47,702 nt of DNA from an uncultured Lachnospiraceae bacterium (GCA_947177165.1 CAMWTP010000042.1:1-47702); one strand, 5' to 3'. Positions 8,148 to 16,835 are shown, counted from the stretch's first letter. The notes: a model not told the origin generated them from the letters alone. A program made the numbers and translations.

Positions 8148-8354
8148 TCATATCTTGAAAGGCGTGTCTACCCAAATGTAAAAAATAACACGGTTAAGGC
8201 GGTGTTTTTGGTCTGTTTGTGTCTTGTTTGGTAAGGATGTCACGTCATCATTCTCAAGGTAGAAATCGTTCAATTCAGAAAAATCACGAAATTCATTTAA
8301 TGTCGTATTAAGAATAACAGAAATTTTGTGGAGTAAAACGCTGTTTCCATGCTC
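8148..8354 (-). pseudogene. relic of an XRE-type HTH regulator
   Basis: An open stretch of 67 codons with no start codon, bounded by TAG (8355-8357) upstream and TGA (8148-8150) downstream. It begins EHGNSVLLHKISVILNTTLN, which reads like the end of an XRE helix-turn-helix (the last helix of this fold typically has a K-I-A-x-x-L-N-x-x-x-D-E-F pattern). It continues into a protein-like tail (DFYLENDDVTSLPNKTQ). The DNA-recognition part is missing. It lies immediately upstream of the Rpn-type gene on the same strand, so it may once have been its regulator. Confidence 0.5.
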
Positions 8355-8492
8355 CTATATTTTGTGAGAAATATTATAATTTTTTATTATAGCAGATGAA
8401 ATGATAAATAAGATATTTTGTCATCATACAAGGAGAAGGCATTATTGGGCAATTTATGAATACGAATCACACATATGATAGAAAGCGGGGAA

Positions 8493-8744
8493 ATGAGTAT
8501 GCAAAAACTAATTTTAGAAATCTTTGACAGAGTCAATGTGGAAATACCGGATTTATTGAAGGTAGAAAAAGACCTGACAGAGCAGGTGGAAATTATTCTG
8601 GAGACCATGCAGGAGCGGATGCCGCACGAATACCATGATGATATCGGCCGCTATCTGTTTGAAGTGTCCGGTATCGCGGAGCGGAAAGGATTTGAGCTGG
8701 GAATGAAATATATGGCAAAACTGTTGATGGAAAGTCTGTCATAA
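8493..8744 (+). CDS. small DUF6809-like protein
   Basis: An 83-residue predicted helical, acidic cytoplasmic protein (QKLILEIFDRVNVEIP, then EIILETMQERMPHEYHDDIG and the C-terminal RKGFELGMKYMAKLLMESL). The pattern of an N-terminal helix, a central acidic segment and a terminal F-x-x-G-x-x-x-x-x-x-L-M-x-E motif matches the small DUF6809 family common in Firmicute accessory regions; the function is unknown. The ATG at 8493 follows AGCGGGGA; an upstream in-frame ATG at 8475 lacks a ribosome site, and a second ATG lies at 8499. Confidence 0.6.
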   Translation: MSMQKLILEIFDRVNVEIPDLLKVEKDLTEQVEIILETMQERMPHEYHDDIGRYLFEVSGIAERKGFELGMKYMAKLLMESLS

Positions 8745-8782
8745 GTGGTATATCAGCCGTAAGTTTAGACAATATCAATCAA

Positions 8783-9199
8783 TTATTTAATCTGTTTTTT
8801 TAATTTGTAATTCATAAGGTACTGCATTTCTGCCTTGTTCTCGTCTGTTAGTTCTTTGTATTTATATAGAAAATCAAAGTCTGCTTTTGACAGTTCCAAC
8901 ACAAAGTCGACAGGGATGTTTTTGGACTTTAGATGATGAAGGAGCTGGATATCGGAAGAATCGGTGTCTGTCTCATTCGGTTTATGACTCGTCACAGAAT
9001 CGCTAACCAGGTCGTCCAGGGAGACATGATAATATCGGGCAATCAGAAGCAGCGTCTCAACATCGGGAATGCGGCTACCTGTTTCAAAATAGGAGTAGGT
9101 CGAGCGACCGATGTTGAGGGATTCGCACAGCTGCTTCTGGGTAAGGTCGTGTGACTGCCGCAATTCAAGGAGTTTGAGCGCAAGCGATTTCTTTTTCAT
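8783..9199 (-). CDS. XRE-family transcriptional regulator
   Basis: A 138-residue protein with an N-terminal Cro/CI-type HTH (residues 6-65: LKLLELRQSHDLTQKQLCES, YSYFETGSRIPD, LLLIARYYHVSLDDL). The C-terminal half is helical and charged, possibly for dimerisation. The ribosome site GGAG lies about 9 bases before the ATG at 9199. It is divergent from the nonulosonate locus with about 190 bases between starts, so it is a candidate local regulator of that locus; this is inference from position only. Confidence 0.88.
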   Translation of the reverse strand: MKKKSLALKLLELRQSHDLTQKQLCESLNIGRSTYSYFETGSRIPDVETLLLIARYYHVSLDDLVSDSVTSHKPNETDTDSSDIQLLHHLKSKNIPVDFVLELSKADFDFLYKYKELTDENKAEMQYLMNYKLKKQIK

Positions 9200-9305
9200 A
9201 GTATTTTCTCCATTCCAACTTGATGATTGTTGCCGTTTTTATGATTATAACAATGCGCACATTTTTTTTGTTTATACTTCACAAAACATGACATATATGA
9301 TAATA

Positions 9306-9335
9306 TTGATAGTGCAACAAAAAGTGACATAAAAT
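9306..9335 (+). promoter_or_regulatory. candidate promoter of the nonulosonate locus
   Basis: TTGATA (9306-9311) and TAAAAT (9330-9335) with an 18-base spacer. The surroundings carry a repeated TGACATA (in CATGACATATAT and AGTGACATAAAA) that could be bound by the divergent XRE protein. A TATAAT on the opposite strand (9244-9249) would serve the XRE gene. Confidence 0.4.
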
Positions 9336-9391
9336 TGGCAAGAATAGTAAACTGTAAAAATTGTATGTCAATGTATAGGAGAGAATGTGCG

Positions 9392-10279
9392 GTGGACAAT
9401 CAAAAGAACGGATATCGACTTCCCAGGCTGATTGCAGAGATCGGATGCAATCATAAGGGAGATATGGAGACAGCAAAGGAATTGATCAAAACGGCTGCAA
9501 TTTACTGCAAAGCAGATGCAGTCAAATTTCAAAAGAGGTGCAATAGGGAGCTGTTAACGCCGGAACAGTACAATATGCCGCATCCCAATCCAATAAATTC
9601 GTATGGGAAAACTTATGGAGAGCACAGGGAATTTTTGGAATTCTCAGCAGATCAGCATAAGGAATTGAAGGAGTGCTGCGAGAGTTATCATATTGATTAC
9701 AGCACCTCAGTATGGGACCTTACTTCTGCAAAGGAAATATCCGCCCTGCAGCCCAAATGGATAAAGATACCATCTGCATGTAACAATTATTATGATATGA
9801 TCGGTTATTTATGTGATCATTTTGGGGGCGAGATACATGTCTCATTGGGGATGACAGACTACGGGGAAGAAGAACAATTGATACGTTTCTTAGAGAATCG
9901 CGGAAGATTGAAGGATGTTGTGATTTACAGCTGCACATCGGGATACCCGGTTCCCTTTTCAGATGTATGTCTTTTAGAGATTACAAGACTTCGGGAGAAA
10001 TACGGCGGGATTGTAAAAGAGATTGGTTTTTCGGGACATCACCTGGGAATTGCGGTTGATATCGCGGCATATACTTTGGGAGCTTCAATATTTGAGCGGC
10101 ATTATACCCTGGACAGGACATGGAAGGGAACCGACCACGCGGCTTCGTTGGAACCCGAAGGAGTCAGGAAGTTAAAACGCAACTTAATGGCAGCATATGA
10201 AGCGCTCCACTATAAACAGGAAGAGATACTGCCAATTGAACGGGAACAGAGAGACAAACTAAAATATAGAAAGAACTGA
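9392..10279 (+). CDS. neuB: NeuB-family nonulosonic acid synthase
   Basis: A 295-residue TIM-barrel synthase that condenses phosphoenolpyruvate with a hexosamine, hexose or its 6-phosphate to make a nine-carbon sialic-type acid. Family motifs in order: IAEIGCNHKGD, AVKFQ, IKIPSACN, SLGMTDYGE, SCTSGYP, GFSGHHLGI, LGASIFERHYTLDR and GTDHAASLEP. The antifreeze-like SAF domain usually found at the C-terminus of NeuB is absent, making this a short form. The GTG at 9392 is preferred: AGGAGAG lies 7 bases upstream, whereas the in-frame ATGs farther upstream have none. Whether the product is Neu5Ac, KDN, legionaminate or pseudaminate cannot be told. The next gene begins one base after its stop. Confidence 0.87.
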   Translation: MDNQKNGYRLPRLIAEIGCNHKGDMETAKELIKTAAIYCKADAVKFQKRCNRELLTPEQYNMPHPNPINSYGKTYGEHREFLEFSADQHKELKECCESYHIDYSTSVWDLTSAKEISALQPKWIKIPSACNNYYDMIGYLCDHFGGEIHVSLGMTDYGEEEQLIRFLENRGRLKDVVIYSCTSGYPVPFSDVCLLEITRLREKYGGIVKEIGFSGHHLGIAVDIAAYTLGASIFERHYTLDRTWKGTDHAASLEPEGVRKLKRNLMAAYEALHYKQEEILPIEREQRDKLKYRKN

Positions 10280-10280
10280 G

Positions 10281-11591
10281 ATGAATAAGATAAACCTTTT
10301 CTTTAAGACGTGCAGATTGGAAGGCGTTAGAATAGCGATCATCAGGACAATAGCGATTTTGATGGGTGTCCACATTTCAGGTTTTTGTGAAGAAGAAAAC
10401 GAAGAAGAATTTCTGCATCAGTACAGAATTCCAAGGGAGGATGTGAAGGCTCCGGCGCTAATCAATACTCCGGTGAGACGTGCCATGTTCTATGAGCCAG
10501 AAAAGACTGTAGCGGTGGTAAATACCTGTGTGGCACAAGTGCTGATGAATTATGGAAGGTTTCTGAATGAAACGGGTACAGAGGTGTACGGAAAACGCAA
10601 AAAGGTATTTGAAGCAGCGTTGATGCTGCCTGTAAATCAGAACTATAGCAGACATTTGGCAGAAAATATCTGCATTCAATGGCAGTGGGAAGGGGCATCA
10701 GAAAAACTGTTGGAACGATGCGCACAGGTTATTGGGAGCCGTGCCGTCGATAAGGCATATGAGAAAAAAGTCTATCTGATCTGCATATCTTCTCTGATAG
10801 AGTTGGGAAATAAAGAGCGGGCAAAGACCGTTTTGAGGGAGTATGTGAGCAGATATGGAAAGAAAGATATTCACTTTTCATATCCGGCGGCCTTGTTATC
10901 GGAAGAGTTGGGAATCAGCAATGACAAGATTCATAAGGCGGCGGCAATCTGCAAAGTGATCATACAAAATGATAATCTGCTGGAAAAGTATATTGCAGGA
11001 AAAAGTATTGCTGTGGTTGGTTCCGGCCCTTATGAATTGGGGAGAGGCAAGGGAAAAGAAATAGACAGCCATGACGTTGTTATCCGGTTTAATGACTATC
11101 AGACGAATGAATACAGACAGGATTATGGAATCAGAACAGATATATGGGTTAGGAATATTGATACAGAAGGCGGAGGCTGCAATCCAAGACTGAATGAGGT
11201 TCATAATTATGATCTGGTGGTTTTGGAGTCCAACATTTGGCGATTTTTTATTCCGGAAATGTTTCTTGATGTTTTTTACCAGTATGCCCAGAAGAATGGA
11301 AAACGGTTGTGTATGCTGAAATACAGGGACAAAATGATACAGGAGATGGGCAGTTTCCCTACCAGCGGCGGACAGCTGTTGTTTGAGTTATGTCAGATCA
11401 GGAATCGTATCCAGTCAATCGACGTGTACGGGTTTTCCTATTTGTATCCAACAGAGGGGAACAGCAAGGCGCTAAAGCATATCTCAGATGAGACAGAGAA
11501 GATGCGATATGGAAATCTTCATCATAATCTGCGCGTTGAGGCAGAATATCTGAGGACTCTGATGGGGGATGGGACGATGGGAAATTTGTGA
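10281..11591 (+). CDS. GT29-like sialyltransferase with N-terminal helical domain
   Basis: A 436-residue protein whose C-terminal half resembles glycosyltransferase family 29, the family of animal and plant sialyltransferases. The sialylmotif-L equivalent is at 243-271 (IAVVGSGPYELGRGKGKEID, then VVIRFN). A motif-S equivalent lies at 359-384 (FPTSGGQLLFELCQI, DVYGFS), and a terminal His/Glu segment (LHHNLRVEAE, 413-422) matches the catalytic H-x-x-x-E region. Residues 1-240 are helical and of unknown function. No signal peptide or membrane span is evident, so it probably acts in the cytoplasm using CMP-nonulosonate made by the neighbours. It follows neuB by one base. The family call rests on motif order, not on a search. 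Confidence 0.72.
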   Translation: MNKINLFFKTCRLEGVRIAIIRTIAILMGVHISGFCEEENEEEFLHQYRIPREDVKAPALINTPVRRAMFYEPEKTVAVVNTCVAQVLMNYGRFLNETGTEVYGKRKKVFEAALMLPVNQNYSRHLAENICIQWQWEGASEKLLERCAQVIGSRAVDKAYEKKVYLICISSLIELGNKERAKTVLREYVSRYGKKDIHFSYPAALLSEELGISNDKIHKAAAICKVIIQNDNLLEKYIAGKSIAVVGSGPYELGRGKGKEIDSHDVVIRFNDYQTNEYRQDYGIRTDIWVRNIDTEGGGCNPRLNEVHNYDLVVLESNIWRFFIPEMFLDVFYQYAQKNGKRLCMLKYRDKMIQEMGSFPTSGGQLLFELCQIRNRIQSIDVYGFSYLYPTEGNSKALKHISDETEKMRYGNLHHNLRVEAEYLRTLMGDGTMGNL

Positions 11592-11635
11592 TATGTCCCA
11601 GATAATATATATTGTAGCAGATAAAGGAGTAGAAG

Positions 11636-13753
11636 ATGGGATTACAGAAAATATATCATTTCCTGGCAGAAGAAAACGAGACAATAAAAACAATCTATGA
11701 TAAAGTAAAAGCGAATAACCGAAGTCATTTTGAAAAGAATAGGTGCAGATACTGGCTATTTTTACTATCTCTAAACTGGCAGTACAGAATTTTAATGAGA
11801 AATACAAAATCCATAGAGATTTCAAGTCAAAATACCAATGCATATAAACTTCCGCCTGTTTTATTGGAGAAAAAAGATTCAAATAAAACAATAGAAGTAG
11901 TGTCTTGCGCATTTAGAAAACACGAACCGCAAAAAGGGTTAACCGGAGGACCCAACGGAGTATTGGCAACGGAGAGAGAAGTATTTGGAGACATGTACCA
12001 TGGAATTTATATGAGATATATCTTTCATAGTAAAGAAATAAGATATCCAATGCATTTAGAGAAAGCATTAGCAGGGTTAGCTCATATGGTCAGGATAAAT
12101 TTTTATGCTGCCTACTATTTAGAGAATTGTGTAGACTGCTGGAGCAGGATGAGTGATTCGACGGAATTATTCTTTGTATGCCATGATCTGGGCTTTGCGT
12201 ATGGGGCATATCTTAGAGGCTGTAAGTACGTTTTGATCTGGCACACGCAAGGGTCCATGATTAATGAGAGGGAAAGTTTTGGAGAGGTATTATCTGAAAG
12301 GGATAAGGATTTATTGAATTATCTTGAGCAGGTAGTATTCGAAAACGCAGAGGAAGTTTATTTTCCGAGTAAAGGAGCCAAAAAGGCTTATTTGGATACA
12401 ACTCAAATAAATGTAGAGAATGTCCGGTTTTCGGCGGAACCGTTATATAATACAATTTCTGATAAAAAGATAGAACCAATAAATATCAGTAAAAAATTCC
12501 ACTTGGAATCTATTGATAGGGCAAATACAGACATTTTTTTGAGTGTGGGAGATTTTAGTGAGAATAAAGGGTTAGATAGAATTCCACCAATATTAAATGC
12601 GTATGTCAAGGCTACAGGGAAAAATGTATATTGGATCGCTATCGGAAGCAGGCATTTGGCAGGAATCTATGAAAAGCTATGCAGTGAAAAAGATAATTGG
12701 CTTTTTGAGAGTTCCCTGTACGGCGAACGTGTGGAGCATAATACTTTATTGCAATTGGTGGAATATACAGATTATTACATTATGATGCAGCGCCATTCAA
12801 TATTCGACTTGTCAACTTTGGAAGCTATGCAGGCTGGGAAGGCCATAGTCTTATCTGCTGTCGGTGGAAATTTAGAGATTAACAGAGAGAGTAATGTCAT
12901 TTTTGTGGAGGATAACAATATTGAAAAAGCAATACAGCAATTAAAAGAAAGAGACAAATGTGAGTTAGGAGAATTAAATAGAAAAGTATTTTACCAATAT
13001 TTTTCTAAAAAAAGCTTTTTTAAAGAATATGCCAAAATGATAGATAAAGCAGCCCTGTCATATGGGATTGTGTTTAACAGAAATTCAGAAATCAATAAAA
13101 GGGAACTGACGCCGTGGAAGAATAGGTATTATGGAAAGAAAGTTGTTATATGCGGGGCCGGACAGAGTCTTGATGCATATCAATATAATCGCGATTACAT
13201 ACATATTGCTTTGAATAGAACTTTGTTCTATGAAAATATTCAGTTTGATTTTGTATTTATGCAGGATTATCCCAGAAACCAGCCATACACAATGGAAGAC
13301 TATAACAGATATCCTTGTACGAAATTTTATGGAATTATTACAAATAGCGGAACGAAAAATATAGGGTTGAGAAAGGAAGACTATCATGACAGGGATGATG
13401 GAAACATCATAAACTATGAGTTGGCACCCATGTGGTATGATTATCGGGTGGACAGTATTAAGTTTAATATAGATGAGCAGTGTGTATTAGATGCAAAATC
13501 GGTGGTATTTAGTGCAATACAATTTGCTGTGTTCGCAGGTTTTAGGGAGATAATATTGTATGGCATAGACTTTTCAGATACAAATTATGGTGGAGAAAAA
13601 AATCCCAATAAATATAATAATGCCGTTATCAATAATCTAATTGCATTTAAGAAAGCAATTAAAAAGCTGGACCCCAAAATCTTGTTTAAGTTTGGAAGTA
13701 CAAAAAACGATTACTTGTTAAAAAAATTCCAATATATTGATAAGAATATGTAA
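11636..13753 (+). CDS. GT4 glycosyltransferase fused to a DUF115/Maf-like domain
   Basis: A 705-residue two-domain protein. Residues about 80-480 form a GT-B fold of the GT4 type: GGPNGVLATEREVFG near the start, FLSVGDFSENKGLDRIP opening the donor half, then SIFDLSTLEAMQAGKAIVLS (an E-x7-E-like donor site). Residues about 500-705 are a second nucleotide-binding domain beginning VVICGAGQSL, with ALNRTLFYENIQFDFVFMQD and LYGIDFS, like the DUF115 (MptE-like)/motility accessory factor group and Cst-type transferases. Maf proteins attach nonulosonic acids to flagellin, so the C-terminal half is a candidate second nonulosonyl transferase. Ribosome site AAAGGAG. The DNA is clearly richer in A+T than the flanking housekeeping genes. 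Confidence 0.78.
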   Translation: MGLQKIYHFLAEENETIKTIYDKVKANNRSHFEKNRCRYWLFLLSLNWQYRILMRNTKSIEISSQNTNAYKLPPVLLEKKDSNKTIEVVSCAFRKHEPQKGLTGGPNGVLATEREVFGDMYHGIYMRYIFHSKEIRYPMHLEKALAGLAHMVRINFYAAYYLENCVDCWSRMSDSTELFFVCHDLGFAYGAYLRGCKYVLIWHTQGSMINERESFGEVLSERDKDLLNYLEQVVFENAEEVYFPSKGAKKAYLDTTQINVENVRFSAEPLYNTISDKKIEPINISKKFHLESIDRANTDIFLSVGDFSENKGLDRIPPILNAYVKATGKNVYWIAIGSRHLAGIYEKLCSEKDNWLFESSLYGERVEHNTLLQLVEYTDYYIMMQRHSIFDLSTLEAMQAGKAIVLSAVGGNLEINRESNVIFVEDNNIEKAIQQLKERDKCELGELNRKVFYQYFSKKSFFKEYAKMIDKAALSYGIVFNRNSEINKRELTPWKNRYYGKKVVICGAGQSLDAYQYNRDYIHIALNRTLFYENIQFDFVFMQDYPRNQPYTMEDYNRYPCTKFYGIITNSGTKNIGLRKEDYHDRDDGNIINYELAPMWYDYRVDSIKFNIDEQCVLDAKSVVFSAIQFAVFAGFREIILYGIDFSDTNYGGEKNPNKYNNAVINNLIAFKKAIKKLDPKILFKFGSTKNDYLLKKFQYIDKNM

Positions 13754-13795
13754 GGAGCGTTGGAAACGAAAGGTTTAGAAATATCACATAGAAAT

Positions 13796-15433
13796 ATGAA
13801 AATTAAAATGGAACGAATGAAAAGGATTATGATAATTATTATTATAATTCAATTTGTTTTTATGTTATATTATTGCTGTCAGAAAGATTTTTTTGATGGG
13901 GACGAAATGTTTTCCTATTCCCTGTCCAATGGAAATTTTACTCCTTTTTTAAGATGGAATGGAGATTGGTGGAATCAATGGCATGATGTGGATTATCTTA
14001 CTGAACAGATTACTGTATCAGCAAAAGAGGCATTTAACTATGGTTCTGTGGTATATAATCAGACACAGGATGTTCACCCGCCTGTTTTTTATTGTATTTT
14101 ACACACGATATGTTCTTTAGATCAAGAACATTTTTCAAAGTGGCAGGGGCTTAGTGTTAATTTGCTATTTTATGTATTGACACTCGTTATAATATATAAG
14201 ATTGCCGGTATTATATTAAAAGATGAATTTTTAGCGGTTGTTCCGATGCTGGCTTATGGGTTAAGCGCAGGAGCGGTTACGACAGTCATATATATAAGAA
14301 TGTATATGCTGCTTGCGTTTTTATGTGTTTTGGATGTGTATCTGCACATTTTATTATTGGGTAAACACAAGTATCGGAAGCGTATTTTATTAGCTGTCTT
14401 TTTGACAACCGTTGTCGGCGGACTTACACAGTATTATTTTTTGGTCTTTGCGTTTATTTCCTCAATGATATATTGTGTATTGGAGTTTTCTAAGAACATA
14501 AAAGAAGTTTTTTATTATGGATTAACAAGAATAAGTTCTGTGATTGTGTCAGTGATGATATTTCCATCGGCTATAACACAAACCACAACCGGATCGCGCG
14601 GAATTTCTAATATAACTAATGCATATGGAAATTTGTCAGACGTAGATAAATGGAATGAAAGATTTTTGTACTATGTTTCTTTTATTGACAGACAATTGTA
14701 TGCTGGAATTGGATTGCAGACAGTGATTACAGTAATAGCAATTTTTGTTGTTGTGTTATTAATCTCAGATGGGTATAAAATAATTTTACTTCATATTATA
14801 CAAGATGATAACAAAAAGACGATATATTTATTATGTTTATCTTTGCTGTACTTATTTTTTGTCATCAATTATGCGCCTGAGGTGGGAAAGGGGTTTCGGT
14901 ATATCACTAATCTTTATCCGGCGATGTGGCTATGTACATGTTGTACTATGATAAAATTCATTGTGAGAATGGTAAAGCGAAAATACTTGAAAAGTATTTT
15001 AACAGTGTTTTGTTTAGGAAATATTTGTGTCAGTATCTTTACAAATAAAACGGAGAATATAGAATATCTGCATTCGTCCAATACTGAGGTTATCAGTCGC
15101 ATGCAAAATTATGGAACTACTGCAAACTTTTTTGTAAATAAGAGTGATTTGCAGGAATATTCTTTTTGGATGCAGTATCAAAATATGCAAAAAAAGAAAA
15201 GACAGAGATTTCTGATAACGACTTACGACAGAATTTTTGAAATGGATGACGAATATTTGAATCAAATGATTTACGACGGATATGATAACGGAATCTTAGT
15301 TTATATTATCACAAGTTATAACCAGCAGGAAGCAGAGGGGATATTGGATGAAATTATTGGGAGGACTCAATTAAAAGAGAGAGAGTATGTTGGGACAGTT
15401 GACGGAGAACGAATTTTTTTCTGTAGGGAGTAG
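13796..15433 (+). CDS. polytopic GT-C-type glycosyltransferase
   Basis: About 545 residues with 9-11 hydrophobic segments. The first extracytoplasmic loop has the acidic DGDEMFSYS motif (the D-E/D-D signature of GT-C enzymes such as PMT/ArnT/GT39), followed by HPPVFYCILH, a common H-P-P motif in the same group. These enzymes use polyprenyl-linked sugars and transfer them on the outer face of the membrane. The start is uncertain: a TTG at 13760 is only two bases after AAGGAG, while the ATG at 13796 has no strong ribosome site; the latter is given. The gene is very AT-rich. It sits between the GT4/DUF115 gene and neuA, which suggests assembly of a surface glycan. Confidence 0.7.
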   Translation: MKIKMERMKRIMIIIIIIQFVFMLYYCCQKDFFDGDEMFSYSLSNGNFTPFLRWNGDWWNQWHDVDYLTEQITVSAKEAFNYGSVVYNQTQDVHPPVFYCILHTICSLDQEHFSKWQGLSVNLLFYVLTLVIIYKIAGIILKDEFLAVVPMLAYGLSAGAVTTVIYIRMYMLLAFLCVLDVYLHILLLGKHKYRKRILLAVFLTTVVGGLTQYYFLVFAFISSMIYCVLEFSKNIKEVFYYGLTRISSVIVSVMIFPSAITQTTTGSRGISNITNAYGNLSDVDKWNERFLYYVSFIDRQLYAGIGLQTVITVIAIFVVVLLISDGYKIILLHIIQDDNKKTIYLLCLSLLYLFFVINYAPEVGKGFRYITNLYPAMWLCTCCTMIKFIVRMVKRKYLKSILTVFCLGNICVSIFTNKTENIEYLHSSNTEVISRMQNYGTTANFFVNKSDLQEYSFWMQYQNMQKKKRQRFLITTYDRIFEMDDEYLNQMIYDGYDNGILVYIITSYNQQEAEGILDEIIGRTQLKEREYVGTVDGERIFFCRE

Positions 15434-15503
15434 ACTCGGTTGTGGGAGATAACCCAGAAAAACATCAGAAACATATTTCAAATGAATTAGGAGATTGGAA
15501 ACT

Positions 15504-16673
15504 ATGACAGCAGCATTTATTCCGGTGAGGGGCGGGAGCAAATCAATTCCGCTTAAAAATATTAAGATATTTAATGGAAAGCCGTTGGTTTATTGGACGA
15601 TCAAAGCCGCACAGGATTGTGTGGGAATCGATAAAATCTATATCGCTACCGACAGTGAGCAGATCAAAGCCTGTGTCAGTCAATTTTCGTTTCCGAAAGT
15701 GGAGGTGATCAGCAGAAGCCCGGACAGTGCGACGGACACCGCCGCCACAGAATTGGCAATGCTGGAGTTTGCCTCGAAATATGATTTTGATACGATTGTG
15801 TTGATTCAGGCGACTTCCCCGCTGCTGACAGAGAAAGATTTGGACAGGGGGATGGAGGTCTATCGCGAACCGGGAGTAGACAGCGTATTATCTGTTGTAA
15901 GGCAGAAACGATTCTGCTGGGGGAAGTCGGGGGAGGGCTATGTACAGCCGCTGAACTATGATTACAGGGAAAGACCAAGGAGGCAGGAATTCGAAGGATT
16001 TCTGGTGGAAAACGGAGCGTTTTATATTACTGGCAGGAAAGGACTTTTGGACTCTGGATGCAGACTTTCTGGTCAGATAAAGGCAGTGGAGATGAGTGAA
16101 GATACGTATTATGAGATTGATGAGCCAGGGGACTGGTTAATCTTGGAAAAATTGATGCGGCAGAGAAGGATAGACAAGCACGGCAATATTCCTGATATAA
16201 AGATGTTTTTAACGGACTGTGACGGTTGTCTTACGGATGGAGGAATGTATTATACAGAGTCGGGTGATGAATTCAAGAAATTCAATACAAAGGACGGCAT
16301 GGCGTTTGAATTACTGAAAAAAAGGGGAATCGTGACAGGAATTGTAACAGGAGAAAACCGCAGTTTAGTGAGAAAAAGAGCCCAAAAGCTGCAGTTAGAT
16401 ATCTGTGAATCGGGTATAAAAGATAAGCTTAATTGTATTCAAAATCTGTGCCGTGAATATGGAATTTCGATGCAAAACGTTCTCTATATCGGAGATGACA
16501 TCAATGATCGGGAAGCGATAGCGGCAGTGGGCTATGGCTGCTGTACAGCCGATGCGTGTGACGAGGTGAAGGCGGTGGCAGATTATATATCAGAAAAAAA
16601 AGGCGGGGATGGTGTGATTCGGGAGATAGCGGAGCTGTTTCTTAAAAATGTACCATTATTTTCTTCGCGGTAG
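15504..16673 (+). CDS. neuA: CMP-nonulosonate synthetase fused to a KdsC-like phosphatase
   Basis: A 389-residue fusion. Residues 1-225 are a NeuA-type cytidylyltransferase (FIPVRGGSKSIPLKN at the N-terminus, YIATDS, LIQATSPLL, ENGAFYI, YYEIDEPGDW), which activates a nonulosonic acid with CTP. Residues 231-385 are a HAD phosphatase of the KdsC type with all four motifs: DCDGCLTDG, GIVTGE, a lysine in GIKDKL, and GDDINDREA. The same domain order occurs in animal CMP-sialate synthetase, but here the phosphatase residues look intact. A 9-phosphate removal step suggests that NeuB makes a phosphorylated product. The ATG at 15504 is chosen; AGGAG lies 10 bases upstream and a TTG at 15495 is too close to it. 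G+C rises again relative to the two preceding genes. Confidence 0.9.
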   Translation: MTAAFIPVRGGSKSIPLKNIKIFNGKPLVYWTIKAAQDCVGIDKIYIATDSEQIKACVSQFSFPKVEVISRSPDSATDTAATELAMLEFASKYDFDTIVLIQATSPLLTEKDLDRGMEVYREPGVDSVLSVVRQKRFCWGKSGEGYVQPLNYDYRERPRRQEFEGFLVENGAFYITGRKGLLDSGCRLSGQIKAVEMSEDTYYEIDEPGDWLILEKLMRQRRIDKHGNIPDIKMFLTDCDGCLTDGGMYYTESGDEFKKFNTKDGMAFELLKKRGIVTGIVTGENRSLVRKRAQKLQLDICESGIKDKLNCIQNLCREYGISMQNVLYIGDDINDREAIAAVGYGCCTADACDEVKAVADYISEKKGGDGVIREIAELFLKNVPLFSSR

Positions 16674-16805
16674 TCCCGTTAACATTCATTGAAGATACGC
16701 CATTTGTGCACAGTTCCTTAATCGCATTTCCGGACAAAATTCTGATCAGTTCTGCCATGCCATCATATTATCACGACTGGTATGTTCTATCGTGCGGAAA
16801 ACACC

Positions 16806-16835
16806 TTGTAAAATTATTTTCTGGCATGTTATAAT
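16806..16835 (+). promoter_or_regulatory. chemoreceptor promoter
   Basis: TTGTAA (16806-16811) and a perfect TATAAT (16830-16835) with 18 bases between, 52 bases before the chemoreceptor start. Confidence 0.6.

Noticed and set aside
8171..8215. Possible terminator near AACACGG/CGGTGTT with T run
   Set aside because: The arms mismatch at the sixth base and it lies inside the HTH relic; too weak to call.
16642..16758. 38-codon minus-strand ORF (MAELIRILSG...) at the end of neuA
   Set aside because: Protein-like, but no ribosome site, no promoter, and it overlaps the neuA 3' end; probably chance.
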